DNA of 64,000 bases from an uncultured Clostridia bacterium (GTDB taxonomy: Bacteria > Bacillota > Clostridia > Oscillospirales > Acutalibacteraceae). The position numbers and the translations under genes were made by a program. The stretch covers positions 1 to 64,000 of the forward strand of contig CALWVT010000006.1 in the NCBI GenBank assembly GCA_944385055.1, written 5' to 3'. A model generated the notes under the pieces. It saw only the letters and a list, made by a program, of their open reading frames with translations. It did not search any database and had not been told where the DNA came from. Shown in pieces: positions 42,132 through 50,344 of the stretch (the stretch's first letter is position 1; every line of letters begins with the position of its first letter).

Positions 42132-42485
42132 ATGAAAGAGGCATTTATCGTCATCCGCCCAAGCCGTTTTTTTAAGACGAAAGAGGCGCTCGTCGCCGCC
42201 GGCTTTAACGCGCTTTACACGAAGGAAGTGCTCGGCCGCGGCAAGCAGCGTGTCGTCTATGCATTGACGGAGGGCGACGGCGACGCGGAGACCGTCGGCA
42301 TCGATTTCGTCGCCAAACGGCTCCTCGACATTTACGTGCGCGATGAGGACGTCGACCGCTTAATCGAAGCGGTGCTTTCGGCCAATTCCCACGGATGCCC
42401 CGGCGACGGGAAGCTGTTTATCCTGCCGGTCGAAAACGCCGTGCGCGTGCGTACCGGGGAGCAGGGCGAAGACGTGCTCGTGTAA
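42132..42485 (+). CDS. nifI2: NifI2-type PII signal-transduction protein
   Basis: 117 residues, second PII paralogue. It begins [19 protein letters not shown], has [16 protein letters not shown] and then a T-loop insertion, [20 protein letters not shown], and ends [20 protein letters not shown], as in NifI2. NifI1 and NifI2 form hetero-oligomers in known systems. It lies 14 bp after nifI1 and 37 bp before the second ATPase, so all are in one transcript. Regulation of the transporter, not nitrogenase, is the natural inference. Confidence 0.9.
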   Translation: MKEAFIVIRPSRFFKTKEALVAAGFNALYTKEVLGRGKQRVVYALTEGDGDAETVGIDFVAKRLLDIYVRDEDVDRLIEAVLSANSHGCPGDGKLFILPVENAVRVRTGEQGEDVLV

Positions 42486-42522
42486 GGGCGCAGAAACCGA
42501 AGGAAGGATGGAGGGAATTGCG

Positions 42523-43338
42523 TTGAAGAAAAAGGCATCCCCGCAGGGAGACCGCAGCGAGGTCCTGGAGGCAAAGGTTGCCACAAGCATCATTACGGCC
42601 AGCCATGTCGAAAAGGTGTTCCACACGAAAAAGGCGGACGTCACAGCGCTCAAGGACTGTTCGCTCGAGGTGCTCGAAAATGAGTTCGTCTGCATCGTGG
42701 GCACGTCCGGCTGCGGCAAATCGACGCTTCTGCGCATGCTTGCGGGCCTCGACACCCCGACCGGCGGCGAAATCATCATCAAGGACCGCCCGGTTTTGGG
42801 CCCCGGCCCGGACCGCGGCATGGTGTTCCAGTCCTACACGCTGTTCCCGTGGATGACGGTGGAGCAGAATATCCGCTACGGGTTAAAGGAGAAAAAGCTG
42901 CCAAAAGAAGAGCAGGACGCGATTGTCGATCAGTACTTAGACACCGTGCGGCTCAAGCGGTTCCGCAAGGCGTATCCAAAAGAACTTTCCGGCGGCATGA
43001 AGCAGCGCGTCGCGATTGCAAGGGCCTTGGCTTCGAAGCCGGAACTTTTGTTGATGGATGAACCGTTCGGCGCGCTCGACCCGATCACGAAGGGGCAGAT
43101 GCAGCTGTTTATCCGCGAAATCTGGCAGAAGGAAAAGCCGACGATTGCGTTCGTCACGCACGACATCGAGGAGGCCGTGTTTTTGGCCACAAAGATTTAC
43201 GTGATGAGCGCGCGGCCCGGGCGCGTGCGCATGGAAATCCCCGTGTATCTGCCGTATCACCGCACGCCGGATTTAAAGGAGACGAAGGAATTTGTCGATT
43301 TGCGCATGCAGATCCAGGAACTGCTGCTGACGAATTAA
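42523..43338 (+). CDS. ABC transporter ATPase 2 (SsuB/TauB type)
   Basis: 271 residues from the TTG at 42523 (GGAGG 8 nt upstream); an ATG at 42508 would give 276 but sits on that ribosome site. Walker [22 protein letters not shown], signature [15 protein letters not shown], Walker [13 protein letters not shown]-loop VTHDIEEA. It carries a lysine-rich N-terminal extension of about 20 residues absent from ATPase 1. No second permease or binding protein is next to it, so it may form a heterodimeric ATPase with the first, or serve a transporter elsewhere. Confidence 0.93.
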   Translation: MKKKASPQGDRSEVLEAKVATSIITASHVEKVFHTKKADVTALKDCSLEVLENEFVCIVGTSGCGKSTLLRMLAGLDTPTGGEIIIKDRPVLGPGPDRGMVFQSYTLFPWMTVEQNIRYGLKEKKLPKEEQDAIVDQYLDTVRLKRFRKAYPKELSGGMKQRVAIARALASKPELLLMDEPFGALDPITKGQMQLFIREIWQKEKPTIAFVTHDIEEAVFLATKIYVMSARPGRVRMEIPVYLPYHRTPDLKETKEFVDLRMQIQELLLTN

Positions 43339-43353
43339 AAGGGGGAATTTCAC

Positions 43354-44592
43354 ATGCCGCTGCTGTTGGAGGAGGACCGGGTGCGGCCGCTGCCAAAGCT
43401 CTATCCCGTGCGGCAGTCGTTTGCGCGGCCCCGTTTAGAGGACCCGGCCGCAGCCGTGCGCCGTGCGCTGGAGGACCCGGACATCGCGCAGCGGGTGCGC
43501 CCGGGTGCGAAAATCGCCGTCGCGGTGGGGAGCCGCGGCATCCGGAACCTGTTTGAAATCGTGCAGGCGGCCGTCGCAGCGCTCCAAAAGCGCGGCGCTT
43601 TCCCGTTCCTTGTGTCGGCGATGGGCAGCCACGGCGGCGGCACGGAGGCGGGTCAGCGCGAGATTCTCTCGGGCTACGGCCTGACGGAGGAGGCACTCGG
43701 CGTGCCGGTCGTGACCGCCGTCGAATCCCGGCGGGTCGGGTGCCTGCACGACGGGACACCGGTCTATTTTGACAAAGCGGCGCTTTCCGCCGACCTGATC
43801 GTGCCCATCAATCGCATAAAACTCCACACGGACTTTTCGGGGGCGCTGCAAAGCGGCCTTTGCAAGATGCTCGTGATCGGCCTTGGAAACCAGGTGGGCT
43901 GTTCGGCCATCCACGAGGAGCCGCCGGAGCGCTTCGCGGACGTCCTGGAAGAGGCCGCGGCGCTCCTTTTAAAGCGCGCGCCGATAGGCTTTGGGATTGC
44001 CATCCTCGAAAATGCGTACGACGAGACGGCCGCCATCGAGGCCGTGCCGGCTGAAACGCTGATTGCGCGGGAAAAGGAACTCGTGGGCCAGGCGATGGGG
44101 CTCATGCCGCGGCTGTTTTTCGATGATCTCGACGTGCTCGTCATGCGGCGGATGGGCAAGGATATTTCCGGCGCGGGCTTTGACCCGAACATCGTCGGGC
44201 GCAGCTCCGTGCGCAGCGAATACCCGCTGCCGATCCCCAAGATCCGGCGCATGGTGCTGTTAGACCTGACGGACGCGTCGCACGGCAACGGCATCGGCGT
44301 CGGCGCCTTCGACGTCATCACGCGGGAAGTGTTCCGAAAGCTCGACTTTTCGTCGATGTACGCGAACGCCGTCGCATGCAAGTGCATCGACGACGTCAAA
44401 ATCCCGCTCGTCGCGAAAGACGAGGAGGAGGCCGTGCGGGTCGCGCTGAAGGCCTGCCGCGGCATCGACCGGCACAACCCGCGCATTGTGCGCATCGAAG
44501 ATACACTCCATTTGGGAAAGCTCGAAGTCAGCGCGGCGCTTTTGCCGGAGGTGTCCCAAAACCCGCGGCTTTTATGGCTGCAGGCGCCGTAA
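43354..44592 (+). CDS. LarA-like nickel-pincer racemase family protein (DUF2088)
   Basis: 412 residues, about the size of LarA. The DUF2088 N-domain is shown by IAVAVGSRGIRN and AMGSHGGGTEAGQ, followed by VPINRIKLHTDFSGALQSG with the Lys and His expected near the nickel-pincer cofactor, and GLGNQVGCSAIH. LarA interconverts L- and D-lactate; relatives act on other 2-hydroxy acids. No larB, larC or larE cofactor genes are in the window. It is 15 bp from ATPase 2 and 16 bp from hutI, so it belongs to this pathway. Confidence 0.85.
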   Translation: MPLLLEEDRVRPLPKLYPVRQSFARPRLEDPAAAVRRALEDPDIAQRVRPGAKIAVAVGSRGIRNLFEIVQAAVAALQKRGAFPFLVSAMGSHGGGTEAGQREILSGYGLTEEALGVPVVTAVESRRVGCLHDGTPVYFDKAALSADLIVPINRIKLHTDFSGALQSGLCKMLVIGLGNQVGCSAIHEEPPERFADVLEEAAALLLKRAPIGFGIAILENAYDETAAIEAVPAETLIAREKELVGQAMGLMPRLFFDDLDVLVMRRMGKDISGAGFDPNIVGRSSVRSEYPLPIPKIRRMVLLDLTDASHGNGIGVGAFDVITREVFRKLDFSSMYANAVACKCIDDVKIPLVAKDEEEAVRVALKACRGIDRHNPRIVRIEDTLHLGKLEVSAALLPEVSQNPRLLWLQAP

Positions 44593-44608
44593 AAAAGGGG
44601 GCGTTTTC

Positions 44609-45883
44609 ATGAAAAGGACCTACCTTGTCCATTTGTCACAGCTCGCGACGCCAACAGGAAAGACGGCCCGCAAAGGGGCCAACATGGCACAGCTCACGGA
44701 AATCGCGGACGCGGCGCTGTTATTCGAAGACGGGAAAATCGCGGCCGTGGGCACGACCGAAGATGTCCTCAAAAGCGCGCCGCCCACAGCGGACAGCGTC
44801 ATTTTTGACGGCACGGGGAAATGTGCCGTGCCGGGCTTTGTCGATTCGCACACGCATTTCCTATTTGGCGGATACCGGGAGAAGGAATTCCTGCTGCGGC
44901 TGCAGGGGGCGAAGTACCTCGACCTTTTAAAGGCGGGCGGCGGCATCCAGAGCACCGTTGCGGCGACGCGCGCGTTATCGAAAGAGGCGCTGCTGCAATT
45001 GGGGCGCGCGCGGCTTTCCGGGATGCTTTCCCAGGGGGTCACGACCGTGGAGGGCAAAAGCGGCTACGGATTAGACCTTTCGTGTGAATGCAAACTTTTG
45101 CGCGCCCTGAAAACATTGGACCGCGAAGGCCCGCTCGAAGTGGTGCCGACGTATCTGGGCGCCCACGCGGTGCCGCAGGAATTTGCGGGCCGGGCGGACG
45201 ATTACGTCACGTTTATGCTCGAAGACGTACTGCCCAAAGTCCAAGAAGAGGGCCTCGCGGAATTTTGCGACGTGTTCTGCGAGGAGGGCGTGTTCTCGGT
45301 TTCGCAGGCGCGGCGGCTTTTAGAGGGCGCCAAGGCGATGGGATTCCGGGCAAAGCTCCATGCCGATGAGCTCGCGCCGTCGGGCGGCGCCGAACTTGCG
45401 GCGGCGCTTCCCGCCGTGTCGGCCGACCACCTTTTGCGCGTGTCGGACGAGGGGATCCAGGCACTCGCGGAGAGCCCCTGCGTCGCGACGCTGCTGCCGG
45501 GAACGGCGTTCTGTATGCGCGAGCCGTATGCGCCCGCGCGCAGGATGATCGAGGCCGGCTGTGCCGTCGCGCTCGCAAGTGACTTAAATCCAGGCAGCTG
45601 CTGCTGCGATTCGGTGCCGCTGCTTTTTGCGCTCGCGGTGCTGCAGATGGGGCTTTCGGTCGAAGAGGCGCTGACGGCGCTGACATTAAACGGCGCCGCG
45701 GCGGTCGGCCGCGCGGACCGGGTCGGAAGCCTGGAAGTCGGGAAGCAGGCGGACGTCGTGCTGCTGTCCTGCCCGTCGTACGCGTTTTTGGCGTACTGCA
45801 CGGGCGCCAATCTTGTTGAGAAAGTGTGGAAAAAGGGGGTGGCCGTTTATGAACGGGAAACGCCGCACGCAGGCGGATTTTAA
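44609..45883 (+). CDS. hutI: Imidazolonepropionase HutI
   Basis: 424 residues. Converts 4-imidazolone-5-propionate to N-formimidoyl-L-glutamate. Metal site His-x-His in VDSHTHFLFGGYREKEF; substrate/metal regions VEGKSGYGLDL, VPTYLGAHAVP, KLHADELAPSGGAELAA, and SDLNPGSCCCDS. All key residues are present. ATG at 44609 preceded by AAGGGGG. hutD overlaps its end by 35 nt and hutU follows. Confidence 0.95.
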   Translation: MKRTYLVHLSQLATPTGKTARKGANMAQLTEIADAALLFEDGKIAAVGTTEDVLKSAPPTADSVIFDGTGKCAVPGFVDSHTHFLFGGYREKEFLLRLQGAKYLDLLKAGGGIQSTVAATRALSKEALLQLGRARLSGMLSQGVTTVEGKSGYGLDLSCECKLLRALKTLDREGPLEVVPTYLGAHAVPQEFAGRADDYVTFMLEDVLPKVQEEGLAEFCDVFCEEGVFSVSQARRLLEGAKAMGFRAKLHADELAPSGGAELAAALPAVSADHLLRVSDEGIQALAESPCVATLLPGTAFCMREPYAPARRMIEAGCAVALASDLNPGSCCCDSVPLLFALAVLQMGLSVEEALTALTLNGAAAVGRADRVGSLEVGKQADVVLLSCPSYAFLAYCTGANLVEKVWKKGVAVYERETPHAGGF

Positions 45884-46496
45884 AACGACGCGCTGGGCGG
45901 GCGGCAGCACGTGTGAATTGTACCTTTACCCCGAAACGGGCAGTTACGAACGGCGCGACTTTTTGTTCCGCTTGAGCAGCGCCTCGATTGAGCAGGACGG
46001 CGCGCCCTTTACGCCGCTGCCGGGGGTTGTGCGGCACTTATTGCTGCTCGAGGGCACTTTACAGCTGCAAAAGGCGGGGGAAGCGCCCCGGACGCTTTTG
46101 CCGTTTTCCCCCGTCACGTTTTCGGGCGGGGAGCCGGTCCGGAGTTTTGGCAAGGGCCGCGACTTTAACCTGATGGTCAAAGGCGGGGCAAAGGGGCAGC
46201 TTTCGTGCCGGTTCCTTTCCGAAAACGGCGCCGCCTTTTTTAAGACGCCCGCCTTTGGCACAGGCACGTACTGGAAGACGGTTTATGCGGCCGCGGGCGC
46301 CGTCGTCGTGCAAGGCGGTGACGCGCCGCCGATGCGGCTCGAACAGGGCCAGCTTGCGGTGCTCAGCGGCCATGCGCCGTTTGCGGCCGAGGCCGCATGT
46401 CGGACGCCGGAGGGGGCCCGGCTCGTTTGCGCGGACGTCTTTGTGCCGGACGCCGCGAGCGCCGCGCTGCGGCGCGGCTCATCACGCAATTTGTAG
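45849..46496 (+). CDS. hutD: HutD/Ves-family protein
   Basis: 215 residues. HutD is a cupin-like protein that accompanies histidine-utilisation genes and is thought to limit intracellular urocanate. Recognisable start FKTTRWAGGSTCELYLYP and later FLFRLSSASIEQDGAPFTP. ATG at 45849 overlaps the end of hutI; AAGGGGG lies about 10 nt upstream. Positioned between hutI and hutU, which supports the assignment. Confidence 0.88.
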   Translation: MNGKRRTQADFKTTRWAGGSTCELYLYPETGSYERRDFLFRLSSASIEQDGAPFTPLPGVVRHLLLLEGTLQLQKAGEAPRTLLPFSPVTFSGGEPVRSFGKGRDFNLMVKGGAKGQLSCRFLSENGAAFFKTPAFGTGTYWKTVYAAAGAVVVQGGDAPPMRLEQGQLAVLSGHAPFAAEAACRTPEGARLVCADVFVPDAASAALRRGSSRNL

Positions 46497-46517
46497 GATA
46501 GGATGGGAGGACTTCTT

Positions 46518-48548
46518 ATGTTAGACAACCGGACGATTCAAGATGCCATGCAGATCCGCCTCGACGATACATTGCCGGAATATCCCGCGTTTGTCCCCGG
46601 CATTCGCCGCGCGCCGAAGCGCGAATCGCATTTATCCGAACACGATATCGAACTCGCCGTGCAGAACGCGCTGCGCTACATCCCCGAAAAATACCACGAA
46701 CAGATGGCAAAGGAGTTTTTAGACGAGCTTTTGGAGCACGGCCGCATTTACGGCTACCGCTTCCGCCCGCAGGGGCGCATTTGGGGCCGCCCGATTGACA
46801 GCTACAAGGGCAACTGCATCGAGGGCAAGGCGTTCCAGGTTATGATCGACAATAACTTAGATTTCGAAGTCGCCTTGTATCCGTATGAGCTCGTGACGTA
46901 CGGCGAGACGGGCCAGGTGTGCCAGAACTGGATGCAGTACCGGCTCATCAAAAAATACCTCGAGGCATTGACCGACGAGCAGACGCTCGTGCTCGAGTCG
47001 GGCCATCCGGTTGGGCTGTTCCGCTCGTCGAAGCAGTCCCCGCGCGTGATCATCACGAACGGGCTGATGGTCGGCATGTTCGACGACCAGGAAAACTTTA
47101 ACCGCGCGGCGGCGATGGGCTTTGCGAACTACGGCCAGATGACGGCCGGCGGCTGGATGTACATCGGCCCCCAGGGCATCGTGCACGGCACGTTCAATAC
47201 GCTGCTAAACGCGGGGCGGCTAAAGCTCGGCATCCCGCAGGACGAGGACCTAAAAGGGCGCTTGTTTGTGTCGTCGGGTTTGGGCGGCATGAGCGGCGCG
47301 CAGGGCAAGGCCGCCGATATCGCCGGCGCCGTGTCCGTCATTGCGGAGGTCGATTTCTCGCGCATCCAGACGCGCTTAGACCAGGGCTGGGTCGACTGCG
47401 TCGAGTCGGATCTCGATAAAATCGCCGAAATGGTCCGCGAAAAGCAGGCGGCCGGGCAGGCGTGCGCGATCGCATATTACGGCAACGTCGTCGATTTGCT
47501 CGAATATCTGCTCAAGCGAAATATCCACGTCGATTTACTCTCCGATCAGACGTCGTGCCATGTGCCGTACGACGGCGGCTACTGCCCGCAGGGCTTAACG
47601 TTCGAGGAGCGCACGCAGATGCTCGCGGACGACCCCGAAGGCTTTGCAGAGCGCGTCAACGAGTCGCTGCGCCACCATTTTGAGCTGATCTGCAAGCTCC
47701 ACGAGCGCGGCACGTACTTCTTCGACTACGGCAACAGCTTTTTAAAGGCCGTCTTCGACGCGGGGGTCACGGCCGTGTGCAAAAACGGCGTCGATGAGAA
47801 GGACGGCTTTATCTTCCCGTCGTACGTCGAGGATATTTTGGGGCCGCAGCTTTTCGATTACGGCTACGGGCCGTTCCGCTGGGTGTGCCTAAGCGGCAAG
47901 CCCGAAGACCTCGACGCGACCGACAAAGCCGCGATGGACTGCATCGACCCCAATCGCCGCTACCAGGACCGCGACAACTACGTGTGGGTGCGCGACGCGA
48001 AAAAGCACAAGCTCGTCGTCGGCACGCAGGCGCGCATCCTGTATCAGGACGCGATGGGGCGGTTAAAGATTGCGCTCAAATTCAACGAACTCGTGCGCGA
48101 GGGCAAGATCGGCCCGGTCATGCTCGGCCGCGACCACCACGACACGGGCGGCACGGATTCGCCGTTCCGCGAGACTTCGAACATCTACGACGGCTCGAAC
48201 ATCATGGCCGACATGGCCGTGCAGTGCTTCGCAGGCAACGCCGCGCGCGGCATGAGCCTCGTTGCGCTGCACAACGGCGGCGGTGTCGGCATCGGCAAGT
48301 CCATAAACGGCGGCTTCGGCATGGTATTGGACGGCAGCGAGCGCGTCGATGAAATCTTAAAGACCGCGATGCCGTGGGACGTCATGGGCGGCGTCGCGCG
48401 CCGCAGCTGGGCGCGAAACGAGAACTCCGTGTCGACGTGCGTCGAATATAACCGGATGCCCGGAAACGGCGGCCAGATCACGCTGCCGTTTGTCGCGGAC
48501 AAAGCGATGGTGCACGCGCTCGTGGAGGAAACATGCGTGCAGAAATGA
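46518..48548 (+). CDS. hutU: Urocanate hydratase (urocanase), long anaerobe form
   Basis: 676 residues, longer than the 550-residue Bacillus type but like the form of Fusobacterium and Clostridium. Uses tightly bound NAD+ to hydrate urocanate to imidazolonepropionate. NAD-site stretch SSGLGGMSGAQGKAADIAGA, and conserved DLLSDQTSCHVPYDGGYCP and GRDHHDTGGTDSP. ATG at 46518 with GGAGG 7 nt upstream. No hutH is found in this window, so the source of urocanate is not explained by these genes. Confidence 0.95.
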   Translation: MLDNRTIQDAMQIRLDDTLPEYPAFVPGIRRAPKRESHLSEHDIELAVQNALRYIPEKYHEQMAKEFLDELLEHGRIYGYRFRPQGRIWGRPIDSYKGNCIEGKAFQVMIDNNLDFEVALYPYELVTYGETGQVCQNWMQYRLIKKYLEALTDEQTLVLESGHPVGLFRSSKQSPRVIITNGLMVGMFDDQENFNRAAAMGFANYGQMTAGGWMYIGPQGIVHGTFNTLLNAGRLKLGIPQDEDLKGRLFVSSGLGGMSGAQGKAADIAGAVSVIAEVDFSRIQTRLDQGWVDCVESDLDKIAEMVREKQAAGQACAIAYYGNVVDLLEYLLKRNIHVDLLSDQTSCHVPYDGGYCPQGLTFEERTQMLADDPEGFAERVNESLRHHFELICKLHERGTYFFDYGNSFLKAVFDAGVTAVCKNGVDEKDGFIFPSYVEDILGPQLFDYGYGPFRWVCLSGKPEDLDATDKAAMDCIDPNRRYQDRDNYVWVRDAKKHKLVVGTQARILYQDAMGRLKIALKFNELVREGKIGPVMLGRDHHDTGGTDSPFRETSNIYDGSNIMADMAVQCFAGNAARGMSLVALHNGGGVGIGKSINGGFGMVLDGSERVDEILKTAMPWDVMGGVARRSWARNENSVSTCVEYNRMPGNGGQITLPFVADKAMVHALVEETCVQK

Positions 48549-48573
48549 CCGTTTGGGAGCGAGGAAATCTTTC

Positions 48574-50217
48574 ATGAACACAGCAGAACTTCTTGTAAAA
48601 TGCCTGGAAAATGAGGGCGTCGAGTACGTGTTCGGCATCCCGGGGGAGGAGAACCTCGCGGTGATCGATGCGATCAATCATTCCGAAAAAATCCGGTTCA
48701 TCACGACGCGCCACGAACAGGGCGCGGCATTCATGGCCGACGTGTACGGCCGCCTGACGGGGAAATCCGGCGTATGCCTGGCAACCCTGGGGCCGGGGGC
48801 GACGAACCTGATGACGGGCGTGGCGGATGCGGAGGGCGATGGCGCGCCGCTCGTCGCGATCACGGGCCAGGTGCCGACCGACCGCATGCACATCACGTCG
48901 CACCAGTTCCTCGATTTGACGAAAATGTTCGAACCCGTCACGCGGCGCACAAAGCTCGTCGTGCGCCCCGACACCATCCACGAGATCGTGCGCCTGGCGT
49001 TTAAGTATGCGGAGAGCGAGCGGCCGGGGGCAACGCACATCGACCTGCCCGTGGACATTTCCAAAATGGAGGTGCCGCCGGGGACGAAGCCCCTTCTGCG
49101 CGAGGTGCCGCAGCGCGAGTTCGCGGACGTCATCTCCGAGGAATTTGCGGCCGCCGAGATTTTTAAAGCGGAAAACCCCGTGATCCTCGCGGGCTCCGCG
49201 GCGGTGCGCGCACATGCGTCCGAGGCGCTCACGCAGTTTGCCGAGACGCTCAAGATCCCCGTTGTGAATACGATGATGGCCAAGGGGATTCTGTCCTGTG
49301 CAAGCAAATACGCGATGATGACCGTCGGCATCCCGCAGAAGGATTACGCCGACAAGCTCCTCGAAAAGGCGGACCTTGTGATCGCGGTCGGGTATGACCT
49401 CGTCGAATACGCACCGTCGAAATGGAACGCGGATATGCAAAAGCGGATTCTCCACATCGGCACGCGGCCGGCGCACATCAATAAGTGCTACCAGTGCTGC
49501 GTGCAGGTGGTCGGGGATATTTCGGATTCGCTGTTCGGTATCCTGCGGCGCACGTCGCGCACGAGGGAACCTTTGGACGCTTTGCGCATCAAGGAACGGT
49601 TTTTGGAGGAGCAAAACGCCTACGCGGAAGATACGGCGTTTCCGTTAAAGCCGCAGAAAATTTTAAGCGATGTGCGCCGCGTCATGGGCGAGGACGACAT
49701 TTTGATTTCCGACGTGGGCGCGCACAAGATGTGGATTGGCCGGCTGTACGGGTGTTATCGGCCGAACACGTGCCTGATTTCCAACGGCTTTGCGGCGATG
49801 GGCATCGCCGTGCCGGGCGCGGTGGCGGCAAAGCTCGTGTATCCCGAGCGGCGTGTGCTGGCCGTGACGGGGGACGGCGGCTTTATGATGAACATGCAGG
49901 AGCTCGAGACGGCGGTGCGCATCGGCGTCCGGTTCGTCGTGCTCTTGTTCCACGACGACAGCTACGGGCTCATCAAATGGAAGCAGCTCGACCAATACGG
50001 CTACAGCGAATGCGTCGATTTTTCGAATCCGGATTTCGTAAAGCTCGCCGAGGCGATGCACTGCAAGGGGTACCGCGTGTCGGCGGCGGAGGACCTGCTC
50101 CCGACGCTCGAGGCGGCCTTTGCGGACGACGTGCCGGCGGTGGTGGACTGCCCGGTCGATTACCGCGAAAACGTAAAACTTTCGGAAGCGCTGCACGAAC
50201 TGTACGGGAATCTGTAA
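48574..50217 (+). CDS. ThDP-dependent enzyme of the acetolactate-synthase family
   Basis: 547 residues, three-domain POX/AHAS fold. Catalytic Glu48 in TTRHEQGAAFMADVYGR; Mg-ThDP motif GDGGFMMNMQELETA with a later HDDSYGLIKWK. No FAD-type or regulatory-subunit gene (ilvN) lies nearby, and it follows hutU by 25 bp, so it is unlikely to be the biosynthetic acetolactate synthase. It could decarboxylate or condense a 2-oxo acid made in this pathway. Terminator directly behind closes the unit. Confidence 0.88.
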   Translation: MNTAELLVKCLENEGVEYVFGIPGEENLAVIDAINHSEKIRFITTRHEQGAAFMADVYGRLTGKSGVCLATLGPGATNLMTGVADAEGDGAPLVAITGQVPTDRMHITSHQFLDLTKMFEPVTRRTKLVVRPDTIHEIVRLAFKYAESERPGATHIDLPVDISKMEVPPGTKPLLREVPQREFADVISEEFAAAEIFKAENPVILAGSAAVRAHASEALTQFAETLKIPVVNTMMAKGILSCASKYAMMTVGIPQKDYADKLLEKADLVIAVGYDLVEYAPSKWNADMQKRILHIGTRPAHINKCYQCCVQVVGDISDSLFGILRRTSRTREPLDALRIKERFLEEQNAYAEDTAFPLKPQKILSDVRRVMGEDDILISDVGAHKMWIGRLYGCYRPNTCLISNGFAAMGIAVPGAVAAKLVYPERRVLAVTGDGGFMMNMQELETAVRIGVRFVVLLFHDDSYGLIKWKQLDQYGYSECVDFSNPDFVKLAEAMHCKGYRVSAAEDLLPTLEAAFADDVPAVVDCPVDYRENVKLSEALHELYGNL

Positions 50218-50238
50218 CAGGCGGAAAGCGCGGGCATC

Positions 50239-50274
50239 AAAAGGGCCGGCATGGGGGTTCCATGCCGGCCTTTT
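50239..50274. terminator. Bidirectional terminator between the hut unit and mfd
   Basis: AAAAGG-GCCGGCATGG with CCATGCCGGCC-TTTT (one bulged G), 5-nt loop. A-run and T-run on both sides allow it to serve both convergent units. Confidence 0.88.
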
Positions 50275-50344
50275 CGCCGCATATTTATATTATGCATATT
50301 ATAAAAGAAGAAGTTATAAAAGAAAAAGGCGTCTGGCCGCGGGG

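Noticed and set aside
41791-42485. Ordinary GlnB/GlnK PII proteins
   Set aside because: There is no amtB or glnA nearby, the T-loop lacks the GlnB tyrosine motif, and both proteins match NifI1 and NifI2 features instead.
40916-43338. Assembly duplication of one ATPase gene
   Set aside because: The two ATPases differ at many positions outside the shared motifs and have different ends, and the PII genes between them are not repeated.
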